From: Methanobacteriota archaeon
GTDB taxonomy: Archaea > Thermoplasmatota > Thermoplasmata > RBG-16-68-12
Assembly: GCA_005878485.1 (NCBI GenBank)
Contig: VBMG01000039.1
Span: forward strand, 1 to 44,528
Length of the DNA: 44,528 bases
Reading direction: 5' to 3'
Shown here: piece by piece, positions 17,736-31,273 of the stretch
Layout of the letters: each line of letters starts with the position of its first letter
Position numbering within the stretch: the first letter of the stretch is position 1
Translations under genes and position numbers: made by a program
Notes under the pieces: model-generated
Database searches by the model: none
The model's input: the letters and a program-made list of their open reading frames with translations, nothing else
What the model was told of the DNA's origin: nothing

Positions 17736-18608
17736 TTAGAGAACGCGCGCGCCCACGTTGTCGACCTCGCACCGAAGCAAGGTCCCGAACTTCAGGTACA
17801 GGGTCGCGAGCTGTTCCCGGTTCCCCGTCGCGAAGACGGAGTTGCCGAGCATCGCCATCGTCGCGCGTCCGAACATCCGGCTCGCCCGAATCACTTCGAG
17901 GACGGTCTTGCTGGCCAGGCCCGATTCTTCGGCGAACCGCGCCCCCAACGCAAAGAGCCGCTCGAGCGAAGGGCCTTTCGCGAACTCTTCGACGCACGCG
18001 GAGCCCGCGCGGTTGATTCCCGCGACTTTCTTCGCGTCCCGGATCACGGACCGCGTCGGGATCTCCGGGCCGAGGACCGCCAAAAGCAGGTCCGCTTCGA
18101 CCGGTATCTTCCGTACCTCTCCGTGGCCGGGCGCCCCCGGTTTCCAGCGGAGGTCCATCCCGCCCAGGGAGGCGGGCACGACATCCCCAAGGCCCGTCCC
18201 GCATTCGACCTCCGCCTCGTGCGCGATTGCGACGAGTTCCTCTCGGGGCGTTCCCCGCCCGAGCGCATCATCCAAGGCGAGGGCTGTGCTGAGCGCGCCC
18301 GCCCCGCTCACGCCGAATCCCTGGGAAACCGGCAGGGGGGATTCGCTCAAGATCTTCACCTCGAACGAGGCGTCGCGAACGATTTTCTCCGCTACCGTCT
18401 GCGTGACCTCCGCCTTCTGACGCCTTCCGTTCACGAAGATGTCGATCATGGTCCGCGGGGCCTCGCGGACGCGCGCGACGGTGCGCACCCCAAGGCTCAG
18501 ACACAGGCCGGCGCCGCGCGACCCCTTCCTCCGGGGGTCCAGATCGTCGACGACCTCGAAGAACGCCGTCACGTGCCCCGGGCAGAACGCCTCACTCTCG
18601 GACACCAT
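17736..18608 (-). CDS. Pantoate kinase (GHMP family)
   Basis: EAFCPGHVTAFFEVVDD..RKGSRGAGLCLSLGV; PVSQGFGVSGAGALSTALALDDAL; adjacent to coaBC as in the archaeal CoA pathway. Confidence 0.88.
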   Translation of the reverse strand: MVSESEAFCPGHVTAFFEVVDDLDPRRKGSRGAGLCLSLGVRTVARVREAPRTMIDIFVNGRRQKAEVTQTVAEKIVRDASFEVKILSESPLPVSQGFGVSGAGALSTALALDDALGRGTPREELVAIAHEAEVECGTGLGDVVPASLGGMDLRWKPGAPGHGEVRKIPVEADLLLAVLGPEIPTRSVIRDAKKVAGINRAGSACVEEFAKGPSLERLFALGARFAEESGLASKTVLEVIRASRMFGRATMAMLGNSVFATGNREQLATLYLKFGTLLRCEVDNVGARVL

Positions 18609-19797
18609 GGAGGACCGCCCGCCAGACGCGCTCCGCCGCAAGGGCTTTCGAGCCTTCGAAGGCATCCGATTCCCCCTTGCGGTCAAAGATTGTGACGGAC
18701 GTCGTGTCCCCCTTCACCTTCGAGATGTCGTTCGCGACGACGAGGTCCAAGTCGGCCTCCTTCACGAGTGCCATCGCCCGCGCCTTGAGTTCGGCGGTCG
18801 TGACGCCCGCTTCCGCTTTGAAGCCGACGAGGACCTTCCGTGTGCCTTTGCGGAACCGATCGAGGATCTTCGGTGTCGGTTCGAGGTCGAGCGTGAGGCC
18901 GCCTTCCCGGCTCGAGATCTTGCCCTTCGCCTTCTTGGCGGGGGTGAAGTCCGAGACCGCGGCAGGGACGACGCACACGTCGGCGTCCACTTTCTCCGCC
19001 ATTGCCGCGAGGTCGGCGGTCGTCGCGAACGATTTGTACGGAAGCCACGTCGGGACCGGCGTCTCGTGACGGCCGAGCCACATCTCGACCTCCGCGCCGT
19101 GCTCGAACGCGACTTTCGCCAACTCGATCCCCGTCCCGCCCGTCGAGCGGTTCGTGACGATTCGCATGTCGTCGATCGGCTCGATCGTCGCGCCCGTTAC
19201 CACGAGGACGTGCATCCCCGCCAAGTCCCTTGGGCCGAGGCGGCGGATCGCGCGGGCTGCAATCGTCTCGATATCGGCCATTTTCGCCTTGTCCTCCTCC
19301 CGCCTCGGATCGATGAGTTCGACGCCGATTTCTTTGAGTCGTCGGAAGTTCGCCGCGACGGCCGGGTTGTCCATCATCGATTCGTGGGCCGCCGGGGCCA
19401 CGAGGACCGGAATCCCGGAACCGAGGGCGTTCACGGCGTACGTCGTCACCGTCGTATCGTCGATTCCGTGCGCGATCTTGCCGATCGTGTTCGAGGTGCA
19501 CGGAGCGATCAGGAGGAGGTCCGCTTTTCCATCCCGGCCGCACATCTCGAGATATTCCATCGCCCCCGTGATGGCGGTGACAACCGGGTGGCCGGTCGCA
19601 TACTGGAGTGCGTTCGGATGGACGATTTCCGTGGCCGAGCGAGTGAGGACTGCGTAGACGTCCGCGCCGTGCCGGATGAGCTCGTGAGCGAGCTTCACGC
19701 TTTCAACGGCGGCGATGCTCCCCGTGACCCCGAGGACGATCGTCTTGCCTTGGAGCTTGAGGCTCTTGACGCCCCGCAGCCGTTCCGCGGGATGCAT
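18592..19797 (-). CDS. coaBC: Phosphopantothenoylcysteine decarboxylase / phosphopantothenate-cysteine ligase
   Basis: KTIVLGVTGSIAAVESVKLAHELIRHGADVYAVLTRSA; PAAHESMMDNPAV; VTGATIEPIDDMRIVTNRSTGGTGIELAK; VVANDISK. Confidence 0.95.
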   Translation of the reverse strand: MHPAERLRGVKSLKLQGKTIVLGVTGSIAAVESVKLAHELIRHGADVYAVLTRSATEIVHPNALQYATGHPVVTAITGAMEYLEMCGRDGKADLLLIAPCTSNTIGKIAHGIDDTTVTTYAVNALGSGIPVLVAPAAHESMMDNPAVAANFRRLKEIGVELIDPRREEDKAKMADIETIAARAIRRLGPRDLAGMHVLVVTGATIEPIDDMRIVTNRSTGGTGIELAKVAFEHGAEVEMWLGRHETPVPTWLPYKSFATTADLAAMAEKVDADVCVVPAAVSDFTPAKKAKGKISSREGGLTLDLEPTPKILDRFRKGTRKVLVGFKAEAGVTTAELKARAMALVKEADLDLVVANDISKVKGDTTSVTIFDRKGESDAFEGSKALAAERVWRAVLHGVRE

Positions 19798-19820
19798 TGT
19801 CGTGAAAAGCCGTCCTGCTC

Positions 19821-19829
19821 GATATATAG
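19821..19829 (-). promoter_or_regulatory. TATA-box-like element for the coaBC operon
   Basis: gatatatag (minus-strand CTATATATC) ~25-30 nt upstream of the ATG at 19797. Confidence 0.6.
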
Positions 19830-19939
19830 GTATGGTCGCGGGTCCAGCGGACGGGTCCGATTCGAACTCCCCGGCGGTCGGGTCGTCTTTCCGGGAAGCT
19901 TTAAGGTCCTCAGGACGAGTCTCGGGACGGAGACGCCTT

Positions 19940-20350
19940 GTGCAGCCGTACTCGGAACCGCCCCCGCCGGTGCCTCCTCCGATGACGGGAGGGCCGCGAA
20001 AAATGGCCCGAGGGATATTCGAGCACACCGTCATGTTGCTGGCGGGTGTGGTGATCGGCGTCCTCGTGTTCGTCGGGCTGCTGTCCCTTCATGCCGTATT
20101 CCTCATCCCACCCCCTGGGAGCGCCCCGCCGAGCGACTACACGAACCTGATCCGGACCTTGGGTTGGACCGCCGTGGTCTCGATGGACCTCGCCGTCTCC
20201 CTGACCGTGATGCTCGCCTGGGTCGTCGGCGCGTCGCGGTCGGACGTGCCAGACGCATCCCGTCGCGGCATCTTCATCTTCGCCACAGTCTTTCTGGCGA
20301 TTTGGATCATTGTCGCATCTCCGTTCCCATTCTTCGGCCGATTTCTCTGA
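19940..20350 (+). CDS. Membrane protein with proline-rich N-terminus and three predicted TM helices
   Basis: GTG start; VQPYSEPPPPVPPPMTGGPRKMARGIFEHTVMLLAGVVIGVLVFVGLLSL..; TATA-like gctttaagg at ~19899. Confidence 0.65.
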   Translation: MQPYSEPPPPVPPPMTGGPRKMARGIFEHTVMLLAGVVIGVLVFVGLLSLHAVFLIPPPGSAPPSDYTNLIRTLGWTAVVSMDLAVSLTVMLAWVVGASRSDVPDASRRGIFIFATVFLAIWIIVASPFPFFGRFL

Positions 20351-20406
20351 AACGGGTTCGCGGGGTCAACCTTTAATCCGCTTCGCCAGTTAGCCCCGCC
20401 GCTTCC

Positions 20407-21693
20407 ATGGACTACCAAGCCACGCTCGAGCATCTTTACCGGCTCGAGCGGTTCGGGATCAAGCTCGGTTTGGAGAACATCCGGCGGCTTTTGTCCCTCC
20501 TCGGCGATCCCCATCGCGGCTTGAAGGTCCTTCACGTCACCGGGACAAACGGCAAAGGTTCCGTATGCGCCTACGCCGCGGCGGTGCTTCGGGCCGCGGG
20601 ATACCACGTCGGGCTCTATACGTCCCCTCACCTCGTCCGATTCAACGAGCGAATCCAGGTGGACGGCGAGCCGATCGCGGACGAGGCGGTCCTCGGGCTC
20701 TGGCAGGGCATGCAACCCGCCATCCGCGCGATGACCTCCACCCGCGCAATCGACCATCCGACGTTCTTCGAGGTTACCACCGCGATGGCGTTCGAGTACT
20801 TCTCCGAACGGAAAGTGGACGTCGCGGTCGTGGAGGTCGGCATGGGCGGCCGGATGGACGCCACGAACGTCGTCGACGGGCTCGTGTCCGTCATCACGCG
20901 GGTGGACTTGGAGCACACGGAGCATTTGGGAAAGACCGTGGAACGGATCGCGCGGGAGAAGGCGGGGATCATCAAGCGCTCGTCCCGGGCCGTGACGGTG
21001 GACCAGGCGGCCCTTCCGGTGATCGAGGCCCGGTGCCGCGAGGTCCACGCGCCGCTCACGGTCCTCGAACGGGACGTCCACGCGGAGCGAATCGCGGGCG
21101 ACCTTCGGGGACAGCGCGTCCGGGTTCGCGGGTCGTTCGGATCCTTGGAACTCGGAACGCCGTTGCTCGGTACGTTCCAGGTCGAGAACTTGGGCCTCGC
21201 GGTCGCCGCCCTCGCGGAGATGCGCCGCGCGGGTTTCACGATCCCCGAGGAGGCGATCCGATCGGGCACCGCGTCGGTCCGTTGGCCTGCACGGTTTGAA
21301 ATCGTCCGGACGTCCCCTCTCGTCGTGGTCGACGGGGCCCACAACCGCCCCGCCGCGCAGGCGCTCGCAGCTGCGATGGCGGAGACGTTCCCCGATCGAA
21401 AGGCCCTCTTGGTTGCGGGGATCTTGAACGACAAAGACCTGGCCGGAATCGGACGGGCCCTCGGTCCGATTGCCGCGCGGGTGTACGCGTGTCGACCGAA
21501 AACCCATCGGGCGTACGATGCGGAGGAGGTCGCGACCGCGTTCCGTCCGTACGCGGACTCCGTCGCTATCCCCTCCGTCCGCGACGCGATCGATGCGGCC
21601 CTCGCCGGGTCCCGTCCCGACGATATCGTCCTTATCACAGGCTCGATCTACACGGCGGGGGAAGCCCTTGACCACCTCGGCATCCGCCCGTAG
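20407..21693 (+). CDS. folC: Folylpolyglutamate synthase / dihydrofolate synthase
   Basis: VLHVTGTNGKGSVCAYAAAVLRAAGYHVGLYTSPHLVRFNERIQVDG; VVDGAHNRPAA. Confidence 0.95.
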   Translation: MDYQATLEHLYRLERFGIKLGLENIRRLLSLLGDPHRGLKVLHVTGTNGKGSVCAYAAAVLRAAGYHVGLYTSPHLVRFNERIQVDGEPIADEAVLGLWQGMQPAIRAMTSTRAIDHPTFFEVTTAMAFEYFSERKVDVAVVEVGMGGRMDATNVVDGLVSVITRVDLEHTEHLGKTVERIAREKAGIIKRSSRAVTVDQAALPVIEARCREVHAPLTVLERDVHAERIAGDLRGQRVRVRGSFGSLELGTPLLGTFQVENLGLAVAALAEMRRAGFTIPEEAIRSGTASVRWPARFEIVRTSPLVVVDGAHNRPAAQALAAAMAETFPDRKALLVAGILNDKDLAGIGRALGPIAARVYACRPKTHRAYDAEEVATAFRPYADSVAIPSVRDAIDAALAGSRPDDIVLITGSIYTAGEALDHLGIRP

Positions 21694-21709
21694 CCGAATC
21701 GGCTTCCTC

Positions 21710-22402
21710 ATGCGGGACCTGTCCCGGCGGTACCTCCCGGCGGGGGACCTGCATGAGGGGGAGACCGCCCTCGCGAAAATCGTCGCGGAGACCGAGGATC
21801 CGTTCTCGGTCCTCATCTCGACGATCCTCTCGCAACGCACGCGCGACGAGATGACGGAGCGGGCCTCGAGACAGCTCTTTGCAAAGTACCGCACCCCCAG
21901 TGCGATTGCCAACGCGGACCGAGCCGATTTGGAACGGCTCATCAAACCCGTGGGATTCTACCGGCAGAAGGCCGTCCAGATCCAGAGGGTGAGCCGCGTC
22001 CTGCTTGACCGGCACGAGGGCCACGTCCCGCGGACGTATGAGGAGTTGATCGAGCTTCCCCAGGTCGGGCCGAAGACCGCGAACTGCGTCCTCGTGTACG
22101 GGTACGGTGAGGCGAGGATCCCCGTCGACACCCATGTGCACCGGATCAGCAACCGACTCGGGCTCGTGCGGACACGGACGCCGGAACAGACGGAGAAAGC
22201 CCTCATGCGGGTCTTTCCGCGAGACCTCTGGCTCCACGTGAACGAACTCTTCATCCGGTTCGGCAAGGAAGTCTGCCGGCCAATTGGTCCGCGGTGCGAG
22301 GCGTGCTCGTTCCGATCGTTCTGCCGCTACTACCGAACCGTCGTAGGGCCGAAGCGTGCCGCGCAGAGCCGTCGACGGAAACGAACGTCGCGACGCGCCT
22401 AG
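21710..22402 (+). CDS. nth: Endonuclease III (HhH-GPD, [4Fe-4S])
   Basis: ELPQVGPKTANCVLVYGYGEARIPVDTHVHRISNRLGL; C-terminal CRPIGPRCEACSFRSFC cluster loop. Confidence 0.95.
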   Translation: MRDLSRRYLPAGDLHEGETALAKIVAETEDPFSVLISTILSQRTRDEMTERASRQLFAKYRTPSAIANADRADLERLIKPVGFYRQKAVQIQRVSRVLLDRHEGHVPRTYEELIELPQVGPKTANCVLVYGYGEARIPVDTHVHRISNRLGLVRTRTPEQTEKALMRVFPRDLWLHVNELFIRFGKEVCRPIGPRCEACSFRSFCRYYRTVVGPKRAAQSRRRKRTSRRA

Positions 22403-22529
22403 CGGTTCTTCCGCGGCCCTCGAGCTCTGGGGCAGCAGAGTGGACCCGTCCTCTGGTTCGGAATCGTCGATGTCGGGAATGCGAACGACGCGGGCAGCTT
22501 GATATCCGCCCATTTCCGTTCGGGGTGCG

Positions 22530-23591
22530 ATGCGGATCGACCTCATGGAGATTCTTCCTGTCACCCTTCAACGGAAGGAACCGTTCGCGATCGCCCGGGG
22601 TTCGTCGGACATTGCAGAGATCATCTTCGTGGCGGTCCACTCGGGGCGACGAACGGGACATGGCTGTGCCGCTCCGAGCGAGGTGACCCGTGAGAACGTC
22701 CATTCGGTCACGAACGCACTGCAGTTTATTGCCCGGGCCCTCTCCGGGGTGGAGTTCGAGAGACCCGGGTCGATCGTCGACCGGATGGACCGGGCCACGC
22801 AAGGAAGCCCCAGCGCAAAGGCCGCGGTGGACATGGCCATCTACGATCTCCTCGCCCAGGCGGCTGGCTTGCCCCTCTACGCATACCTCGGCGGCCGTCT
22901 CGACCGGTTGCCTACGGACATGACGATCGGCATCATGGACAAGGAGGCCGCGGTCGCCCGGGCTCAGCACTGGGTCGCGATGGGCTTCCGTGCGCTCAAG
23001 ATCAAGGTGGGACGGGAGTGGCGATCGGACGTCAAGCGCCTCAAGGCGGTCCGCGAGGCGGTGGGTCCCGACATTGAGCTGCGGGTGGACGGCAACGAGG
23101 GGTACAGCTGGGCCGACGCGCTCTCATTCGCGCGGCACGCCCAGCGCTTCAACATCGCCTTCTTTGAACAGCCCGTGGCCGTCGGCGACTGGGAAGGGAT
23201 GCGCGCGTTGACCGAATCGTCTCCAATCCCGATCATGGCGGACGAGATGGCCGTCACCGCGGACGACGTGAAGAAGCTCCGATGGAGCAACGCGACCCGG
23301 ATGGTGAATCTGAAGCTGATGAAACACGGCGGGATCGCGCGCACGATCGAGGTGAACACGATCTGCGAATCGGCAGGCTACCCGGCGATGATGGGTTGCA
23401 ACGGCGAGCCGCAGCTTTCCATCGCGGCGGCACTTCACTTGGCTCTCGCGACGCGGAACGTGCGCTGGCTCGACCTAGACTCCCACTTCAACCTCCAGTC
23501 CGACCCAACGGCCGGATTGCGGTTCGACGGCGGCATGCTCCTCGCGCCTTCCCGGCCTGGGATTGGTATCGAGGTGACCCTGCCAACGTAA
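22530..23591 (+). CDS. Enolase-superfamily dipeptide epimerase (MR/MLE family)
   Basis: KAAVDMAIYDLLAQAAGLPLYAYLGG; ALKIKVGREWRSD; LRVDGNEGYSW; FFEQPV; IMADEMA; NLKLMKHGGI. Confidence 0.9.
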   Translation: MRIDLMEILPVTLQRKEPFAIARGSSDIAEIIFVAVHSGRRTGHGCAAPSEVTRENVHSVTNALQFIARALSGVEFERPGSIVDRMDRATQGSPSAKAAVDMAIYDLLAQAAGLPLYAYLGGRLDRLPTDMTIGIMDKEAAVARAQHWVAMGFRALKIKVGREWRSDVKRLKAVREAVGPDIELRVDGNEGYSWADALSFARHAQRFNIAFFEQPVAVGDWEGMRALTESSPIPIMADEMAVTADDVKKLRWSNATRMVNLKLMKHGGIARTIEVNTICESAGYPAMMGCNGEPQLSIAAALHLALATRNVRWLDLDSHFNLQSDPTAGLRFDGGMLLAPSRPGIGIEVTLPT

Positions 23592-23613
23592 GGCGCGAGC
23601 TCACGACAGCGGC

Positions 23614-26106
23614 TCAAGCCGAGGCCGGCTTCTCGCCGGCTACTTGCGCTTCCTCCATTTCGCGGACGAGTCGTACGACTGCGGTGACCTTATCGCCTTC
23701 GTTCAAGCGCTGAATCCGGACGCCTCGGGCCGCACGACCCGTCTCTCGGATTCCGTCGGCCGGACACCGAATCACGATGCCGCCGACTGTCGTCACGAGA
23801 AGTTCATCCCCCGGCTCCACCTCGAGGACCATGACGACGGGGCTCTTCGCGACCTTCATGTTCGTGGTGACGACGCCTTGGCTTCCACGTCGGGTCTTGC
23901 GGTACTCCTTCACTTTCGTTCGCTTCCCGAAACCGCTCTCGAGGACTGTCAAGAGCGTGGTCTCCTCGCTCTTCACGAGGGCCATCGAGACCACCCGATC
24001 GTCTTTCCGCAGCCGCATTCCGCGGACGCCAGCGGCGGTTCGCCCCATTGAGCGGACCTCCTTTAGGTTGAATCGGTTCGCGTACCCGCCGGCGGACGCC
24101 AGGATCACTTCCTCGTCGCCATCCGCGATCCGCGCTTCGACGAGTTCGTCACTCGGGTTCAATGCGATTGCTCGGATGCCGCGGATGTTCGGCCTCTTGA
24201 ACGCATCCAGCTGGGTCCGCTTGATCTTTCCGCGTCGCGTCGAAAAGACGATGCTCCGTTCCGGGTCGAACTCCCGAACGGCGATCATATCCAGGATTCG
24301 CTCATCGGACGCGAGCCGCGGCAAGAGATTCACGATTGGCTTGCCCTTCGCGTACCGACTCCCGCCAGGAATGCGGTAGGTCTTGAGCCAGTAGCACTGG
24401 CCGTTGCTCGTGAAGAAAAGGATGTAGTCGTGGGTCGAGGCCGTGAATAGGTTCACGACGAAGTCTTCCTCCTTCGTCTCCATCCCTGTTACGCCCTTGC
24501 CGCCACGCTGTTGCGTGCGGTACATCTGGGGTGGCACTCGCTTGACGTAGCCCGTATTCGTGATCGTGACGACGACGTCTTCCTCCGGGATGAGGTCCTC
24601 GATCTCCATCTCATACGCCTGCGCTTCAACGGCCGTCCGCCGGTCATCCCCGAACCTCTCTTTCAGCTCAAGGAGTTCCGCTTTGATGATGTCCAAGATG
24701 CGCTCGCGAGACGCAAGGATTCCCTCCAAGCCCTCGATCTGCTTCTTCAAGTCAATGAGCTCGCGGCGGAGCTTCTCGATCTCAAGTCCCGTTAGTTGCC
24801 GCAGGGCCATCGCGAGGATTGCCTTCGCCTGGAGCTCAGACAACAGATAACGGTTGATGAGGCCGGACTCGGCGGCGGCCGCGTCCCGTGCGCGGCGGAT
24901 GAGCCGGATTACTTCATCGAGATGGTCGACCGCCGTGATGAGGCCCTCGACGATGTGTGCCCGCTCTCGCGCCTTGCGGAGGTCGTACTCCGTCCGGCGT
25001 CGGATGATCGTGATTCGGTAGTCGACGTACGACTGCAGACCCTCTTTCAGCGAAAGGACTCTCGGTTGGCCATCGACGAGGGCCAGGTTGATCACGCCGA
25101 ACGTCTGCTCCATCTGAGTGTGATGGTAGAGCTGATTGAGGACCACGTCCTCGACCGCGTCCCGTTTGAGTTCGAGGACGATTCGCATCCCTTCCCGATC
25201 GCTCTCGTCCCGAAGATCCACGACTCCCTCGATTCTCTTTGACTTCACAAGGAGAGCAATGGACTCCACAAGGGCGGCCTTGTTGACCATGTACGGGATT
25301 TCCGTGATCACGATCCGGGCCTTGTCGTGCCCTGCCTCTTCGAACTTCGCGGTCGCCCGAATGCGGATGAGGCCCCGGCCGGTCTTGTAGGCTTCTGTGA
25401 CGCCCTCGGCCCCGTACAAGATGCCGCCGGTGGGGAAATCGGGACCTCGAATCGGCCCCCCCTCAGGGTTGTACAGATCCTGGAGCTCCGCGCTCGGGTT
25501 GGTGATGAGGACGATCAGGGCATCGACGACTTCTCGCAGGTTGTGCGGCGGGATGTTCGTCGCCATCCCCACCGCGATGCCGCTCGAGCCGTTCACCAGC
25601 AGGTTCGGAAACTTCGCCGGAAGAACCAGGGGTTCTTTCATCGTCCCGTCGAAGTTGTCCATCCACTCGACCGAGTCCTTCTCGATGTCTTGGAGGATTT
25701 CTTCCGCGACCTTCGAGAGGCGGCACTCCGTGTACCGCATTGCGGCGGGCTCGTCCTCCGTGCTGCCCCAGTTGCCTTGGCCTTGCACGAGCGGATACCG
25801 GAGCGAGAAATCCTGGACCATCCGCGCAAGTGCATCGTAGATCGCGAGGTCGCCGTGCGGATGGTATCGGCCGAGGCAGTCGCCGACTATGCGCGCCGCC
25901 TTCCGCCACTGGCTGGTGGACGAGGCGCCCGTCTCGTTCATCGTGTGGAGGATCCTGCGCTGGACGGGCTTCAATCCGTCCCGCACGTCCGGGAGCGCGC
26001 GACCGACGATGACGGACATCGCGTAATCGATGTACGAGCGCTCCATTTCCTGCTCGATCGGCTGCGGGATCGTCCGCCGAGGCGGTTCTTGAGCCTCCTC
26101 CGGCAT
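23614..26106 (-). CDS. gyrA: DNA gyrase subunit A
   Basis: [79 protein letters not shown]; GyrA-box-like QQRGGKG. Confidence 0.98.
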   Translation of the reverse strand: MPEEAQEPPRRTIPQPIEQEMERSYIDYAMSVIVGRALPDVRDGLKPVQRRILHTMNETGASSTSQWRKAARIVGDCLGRYHPHGDLAIYDALARMVQDFSLRYPLVQGQGNWGSTEDEPAAMRYTECRLSKVAEEILQDIEKDSVEWMDNFDGTMKEPLVLPAKFPNLLVNGSSGIAVGMATNIPPHNLREVVDALIVLITNPSAELQDLYNPEGGPIRGPDFPTGGILYGAEGVTEAYKTGRGLIRIRATAKFEEAGHDKARIVITEIPYMVNKAALVESIALLVKSKRIEGVVDLRDESDREGMRIVLELKRDAVEDVVLNQLYHHTQMEQTFGVINLALVDGQPRVLSLKEGLQSYVDYRITIIRRRTEYDLRKARERAHIVEGLITAVDHLDEVIRLIRRARDAAAAESGLINRYLLSELQAKAILAMALRQLTGLEIEKLRRELIDLKKQIEGLEGILASRERILDIIKAELLELKERFGDDRRTAVEAQAYEMEIEDLIPEEDVVVTITNTGYVKRVPPQMYRTQQRGGKGVTGMETKEEDFVVNLFTASTHDYILFFTSNGQCYWLKTYRIPGGSRYAKGKPIVNLLPRLASDERILDMIAVREFDPERSIVFSTRRGKIKRTQLDAFKRPNIRGIRAIALNPSDELVEARIADGDEEVILASAGGYANRFNLKEVRSMGRTAAGVRGMRLRKDDRVVSMALVKSEETTLLTVLESGFGKRTKVKEYRKTRRGSQGVVTTNMKVAKSPVVMVLEVEPGDELLVTTVGGIVIRCPADGIRETGRAARGVRIQRLNEGDKVTAVVRLVREMEEAQVAGEKPASA

Positions 26107-26113
26107 TCGTCAC

Positions 26114-29464
<3,351 letters not shown>

Positions 29465-29545
29465 CTATTTCGGTACCTCTCAAACCTCGTTTCGATGCCC
29501 TCTCGCACCCCATCCCGAGGGATGCCGCAAGTATGCGGCTGGCCC

Positions 29546-29554
29546 CTATAAAGG
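29546..29554 (-). promoter_or_regulatory. TATA-box-like element for gyrBA
   Basis: ctataaagg (minus-strand CCTTTATAG) upstream of the gyrB ATG at 29464. Confidence 0.45.
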
Positions 29555-29720
29555 TTCGGAGGCCAGTTTCTATGGAGAAAACAGGGCTTTCCGACGGGGG
29601 TCGATTAAGACTCTTTCGATTAAATACTGTAGCACGGTCGTCCGACCCCTGGTTCTCGTCCTTGGGAACGACGGATGGATGGCCCGGAAAACGGGTCGAA
29701 ACGAGCGTTGGAACGGCGGC

Positions 29721-31130
29721 TCAGCGACGCTTCCAGCGCACCCCGTCGCGGGTGTCTTCGAGGACCACGCCGACGGCACCCAGCGCGTCCCGGATTCGGT
29801 CCGCCGCGGCGAAGTCTTTCCGCTTCCGCGCGTCCTCCCGGAGCGCCACGATCAAGTCCAAAAGTCGGTCGATGGTGTCCGCGCCCACCGCCGGCGGCGC
29901 GAGGATGCCGAGGATCTCGCCGAAGGTTCCGAACGCCCGCATGGCTTCGTCGAGGGCTGTCCGCCCGGCACCCGAATCGATCGCCTTGTTGACCGCGCGG
30001 CTGTAGTCGAACAGCACCGCGACCGCCTCGCGCGTGTTGAAGTCGTCCGACATCGCCACGTCGAAATCGTCGAGCGCCTTCGTCGTCGCGGCTTTCAGCG
30101 TCCGGTCCCCCTTCCCCGACTCCGGGGCGCGGCGCCGCTCCGCGTCGACCGACCGGACGGTCTCCCGCAGGCGCTCGTACGACCGCTTCGCTTCATCGAG
30201 GAGATCTGGGGTGAAGTCGATCGGTCCGCGGTACTGGACGTTGACGAGGAAAAACCGGATAACCTCCGGCTCGTAGAGTTTCAACGCGGCCTTCACGGGC
30301 CAGAAGTTCCCGAGCGACTTGTGCATCTCCTCTCCCTTGACCATGACCATCCCGGTGTGCATCCAGTACTTCACGAACGGCGTCACGCCGGTGTACGCCT
30401 CCGCTTGTGCAATCTCCGCCTCGTGGTGGGGGAACAGGAGTTCGGTGGCTCCGCCGTGAAGGTCGTACTGGGGTCCGAAGTGACGGATCGTGATCGCGGT
30501 GTCCTCGATGTGCCATCCCGGCCGACCCTTTCCCCACGGACTGTCCCATGCCGGTTCCCCCGGCTTCTGCGCCCGCCAGAGGACAAAGTCCCCGGGGTGG
30601 CGCTTCCGCTCCTCGACCGCGACGCGGGCCCCGGGCCGGAGCGCTTCGACCTTCTGTCCGCTCAGCCGGCCCCAGCCCGAGAACGTCGTCGTGTCGTAGT
30701 AGACGCTTCCGTCGTCCGCGAGGTAGGCGTGGCCCTTTTCCATCAGGCCCTGAATCTGCTCGACGATCTCGGGGATGTAGTCCGTCGCGAAGGCGTACAC
30801 GTCCACCGAGGTGCACCCGAGGGCCGACATCACCTCGAGGTATTCGCCAAAGTACTGATTCACGATGTCCTTCCAGCCGCGCCCCGTGCTCCGCATCTTG
30901 TCGATGATCCGGTCCTCGATGTCCGTGACGTTCTGCAGGTAGAAGACGTGGTATCCTTTGTGATGGAGGAACCGCGCGACGACGTCGAACCCGACGTACG
31001 TCTTCGCGTGTCCCATGTGGGTCTCGTCCTGCGGCGTGAGGCCGCAGACGAACATCGACACGCGGTTTCCCTGGAGGGGGACGAACTCCTCCTTCCTTCG
31101 GGAGAGGCTGTTGTACACCTGAATGGCCAT
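29721..31130 (-). CDS. cysS: Cysteinyl-tRNA synthetase (Asp at the usual Zn-ligand Cys, WHIEDTAI)
   Basis: SMFVCGLTPQDETHMGHAKTYVGFDVVARFLHHKGYHVFYLQNVTDIEDRII; GKGRPGWHIEDTAI; ELLFPHHEAEIAQAEAYTG; KMSKS-like EEMHKSLGN. Confidence 0.95.
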   Translation of the reverse strand: MAIQVYNSLSRRKEEFVPLQGNRVSMFVCGLTPQDETHMGHAKTYVGFDVVARFLHHKGYHVFYLQNVTDIEDRIIDKMRSTGRGWKDIVNQYFGEYLEVMSALGCTSVDVYAFATDYIPEIVEQIQGLMEKGHAYLADDGSVYYDTTTFSGWGRLSGQKVEALRPGARVAVEERKRHPGDFVLWRAQKPGEPAWDSPWGKGRPGWHIEDTAITIRHFGPQYDLHGGATELLFPHHEAEIAQAEAYTGVTPFVKYWMHTGMVMVKGEEMHKSLGNFWPVKAALKLYEPEVIRFFLVNVQYRGPIDFTPDLLDEAKRSYERLRETVRSVDAERRRAPESGKGDRTLKAATTKALDDFDVAMSDDFNTREAVAVLFDYSRAVNKAIDSGAGRTALDEAMRAFGTFGEILGILAPPAVGADTIDRLLDLIVALREDARKRKDFAAADRIRDALGAVGVVLEDTRDGVRWKRR

Positions 31131-31273
31131 CGCGGCGTCCGCATGAAGGGGCGCGGTATTAAGGTTCTTGAGCAGTCGGGAACCAGCCCGCCGTCGAACC
31201 GTTCGTTTGTCAACGCGGCCCGCCGTTTCGTCAGAAGTCTTATCGAGTTCCGGAACACAATGCCGCCGTGGCC

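Noticed and set aside
18439-20376. 645-aa plus-strand ORF
   Set aside because: Antisense to pantoate kinase and coaBC, which carry unambiguous family motifs.
20137-21945. 602-aa minus-strand ORF
   Set aside because: Antisense to folC and nth; no protein-family signal.
29600-29640. Direct repeat tcgattaa (two copies ~15 nt apart) between gyrB and cysS
   Set aside because: Too short and only two copies; could be chance or part of a promoter, with no supporting context.
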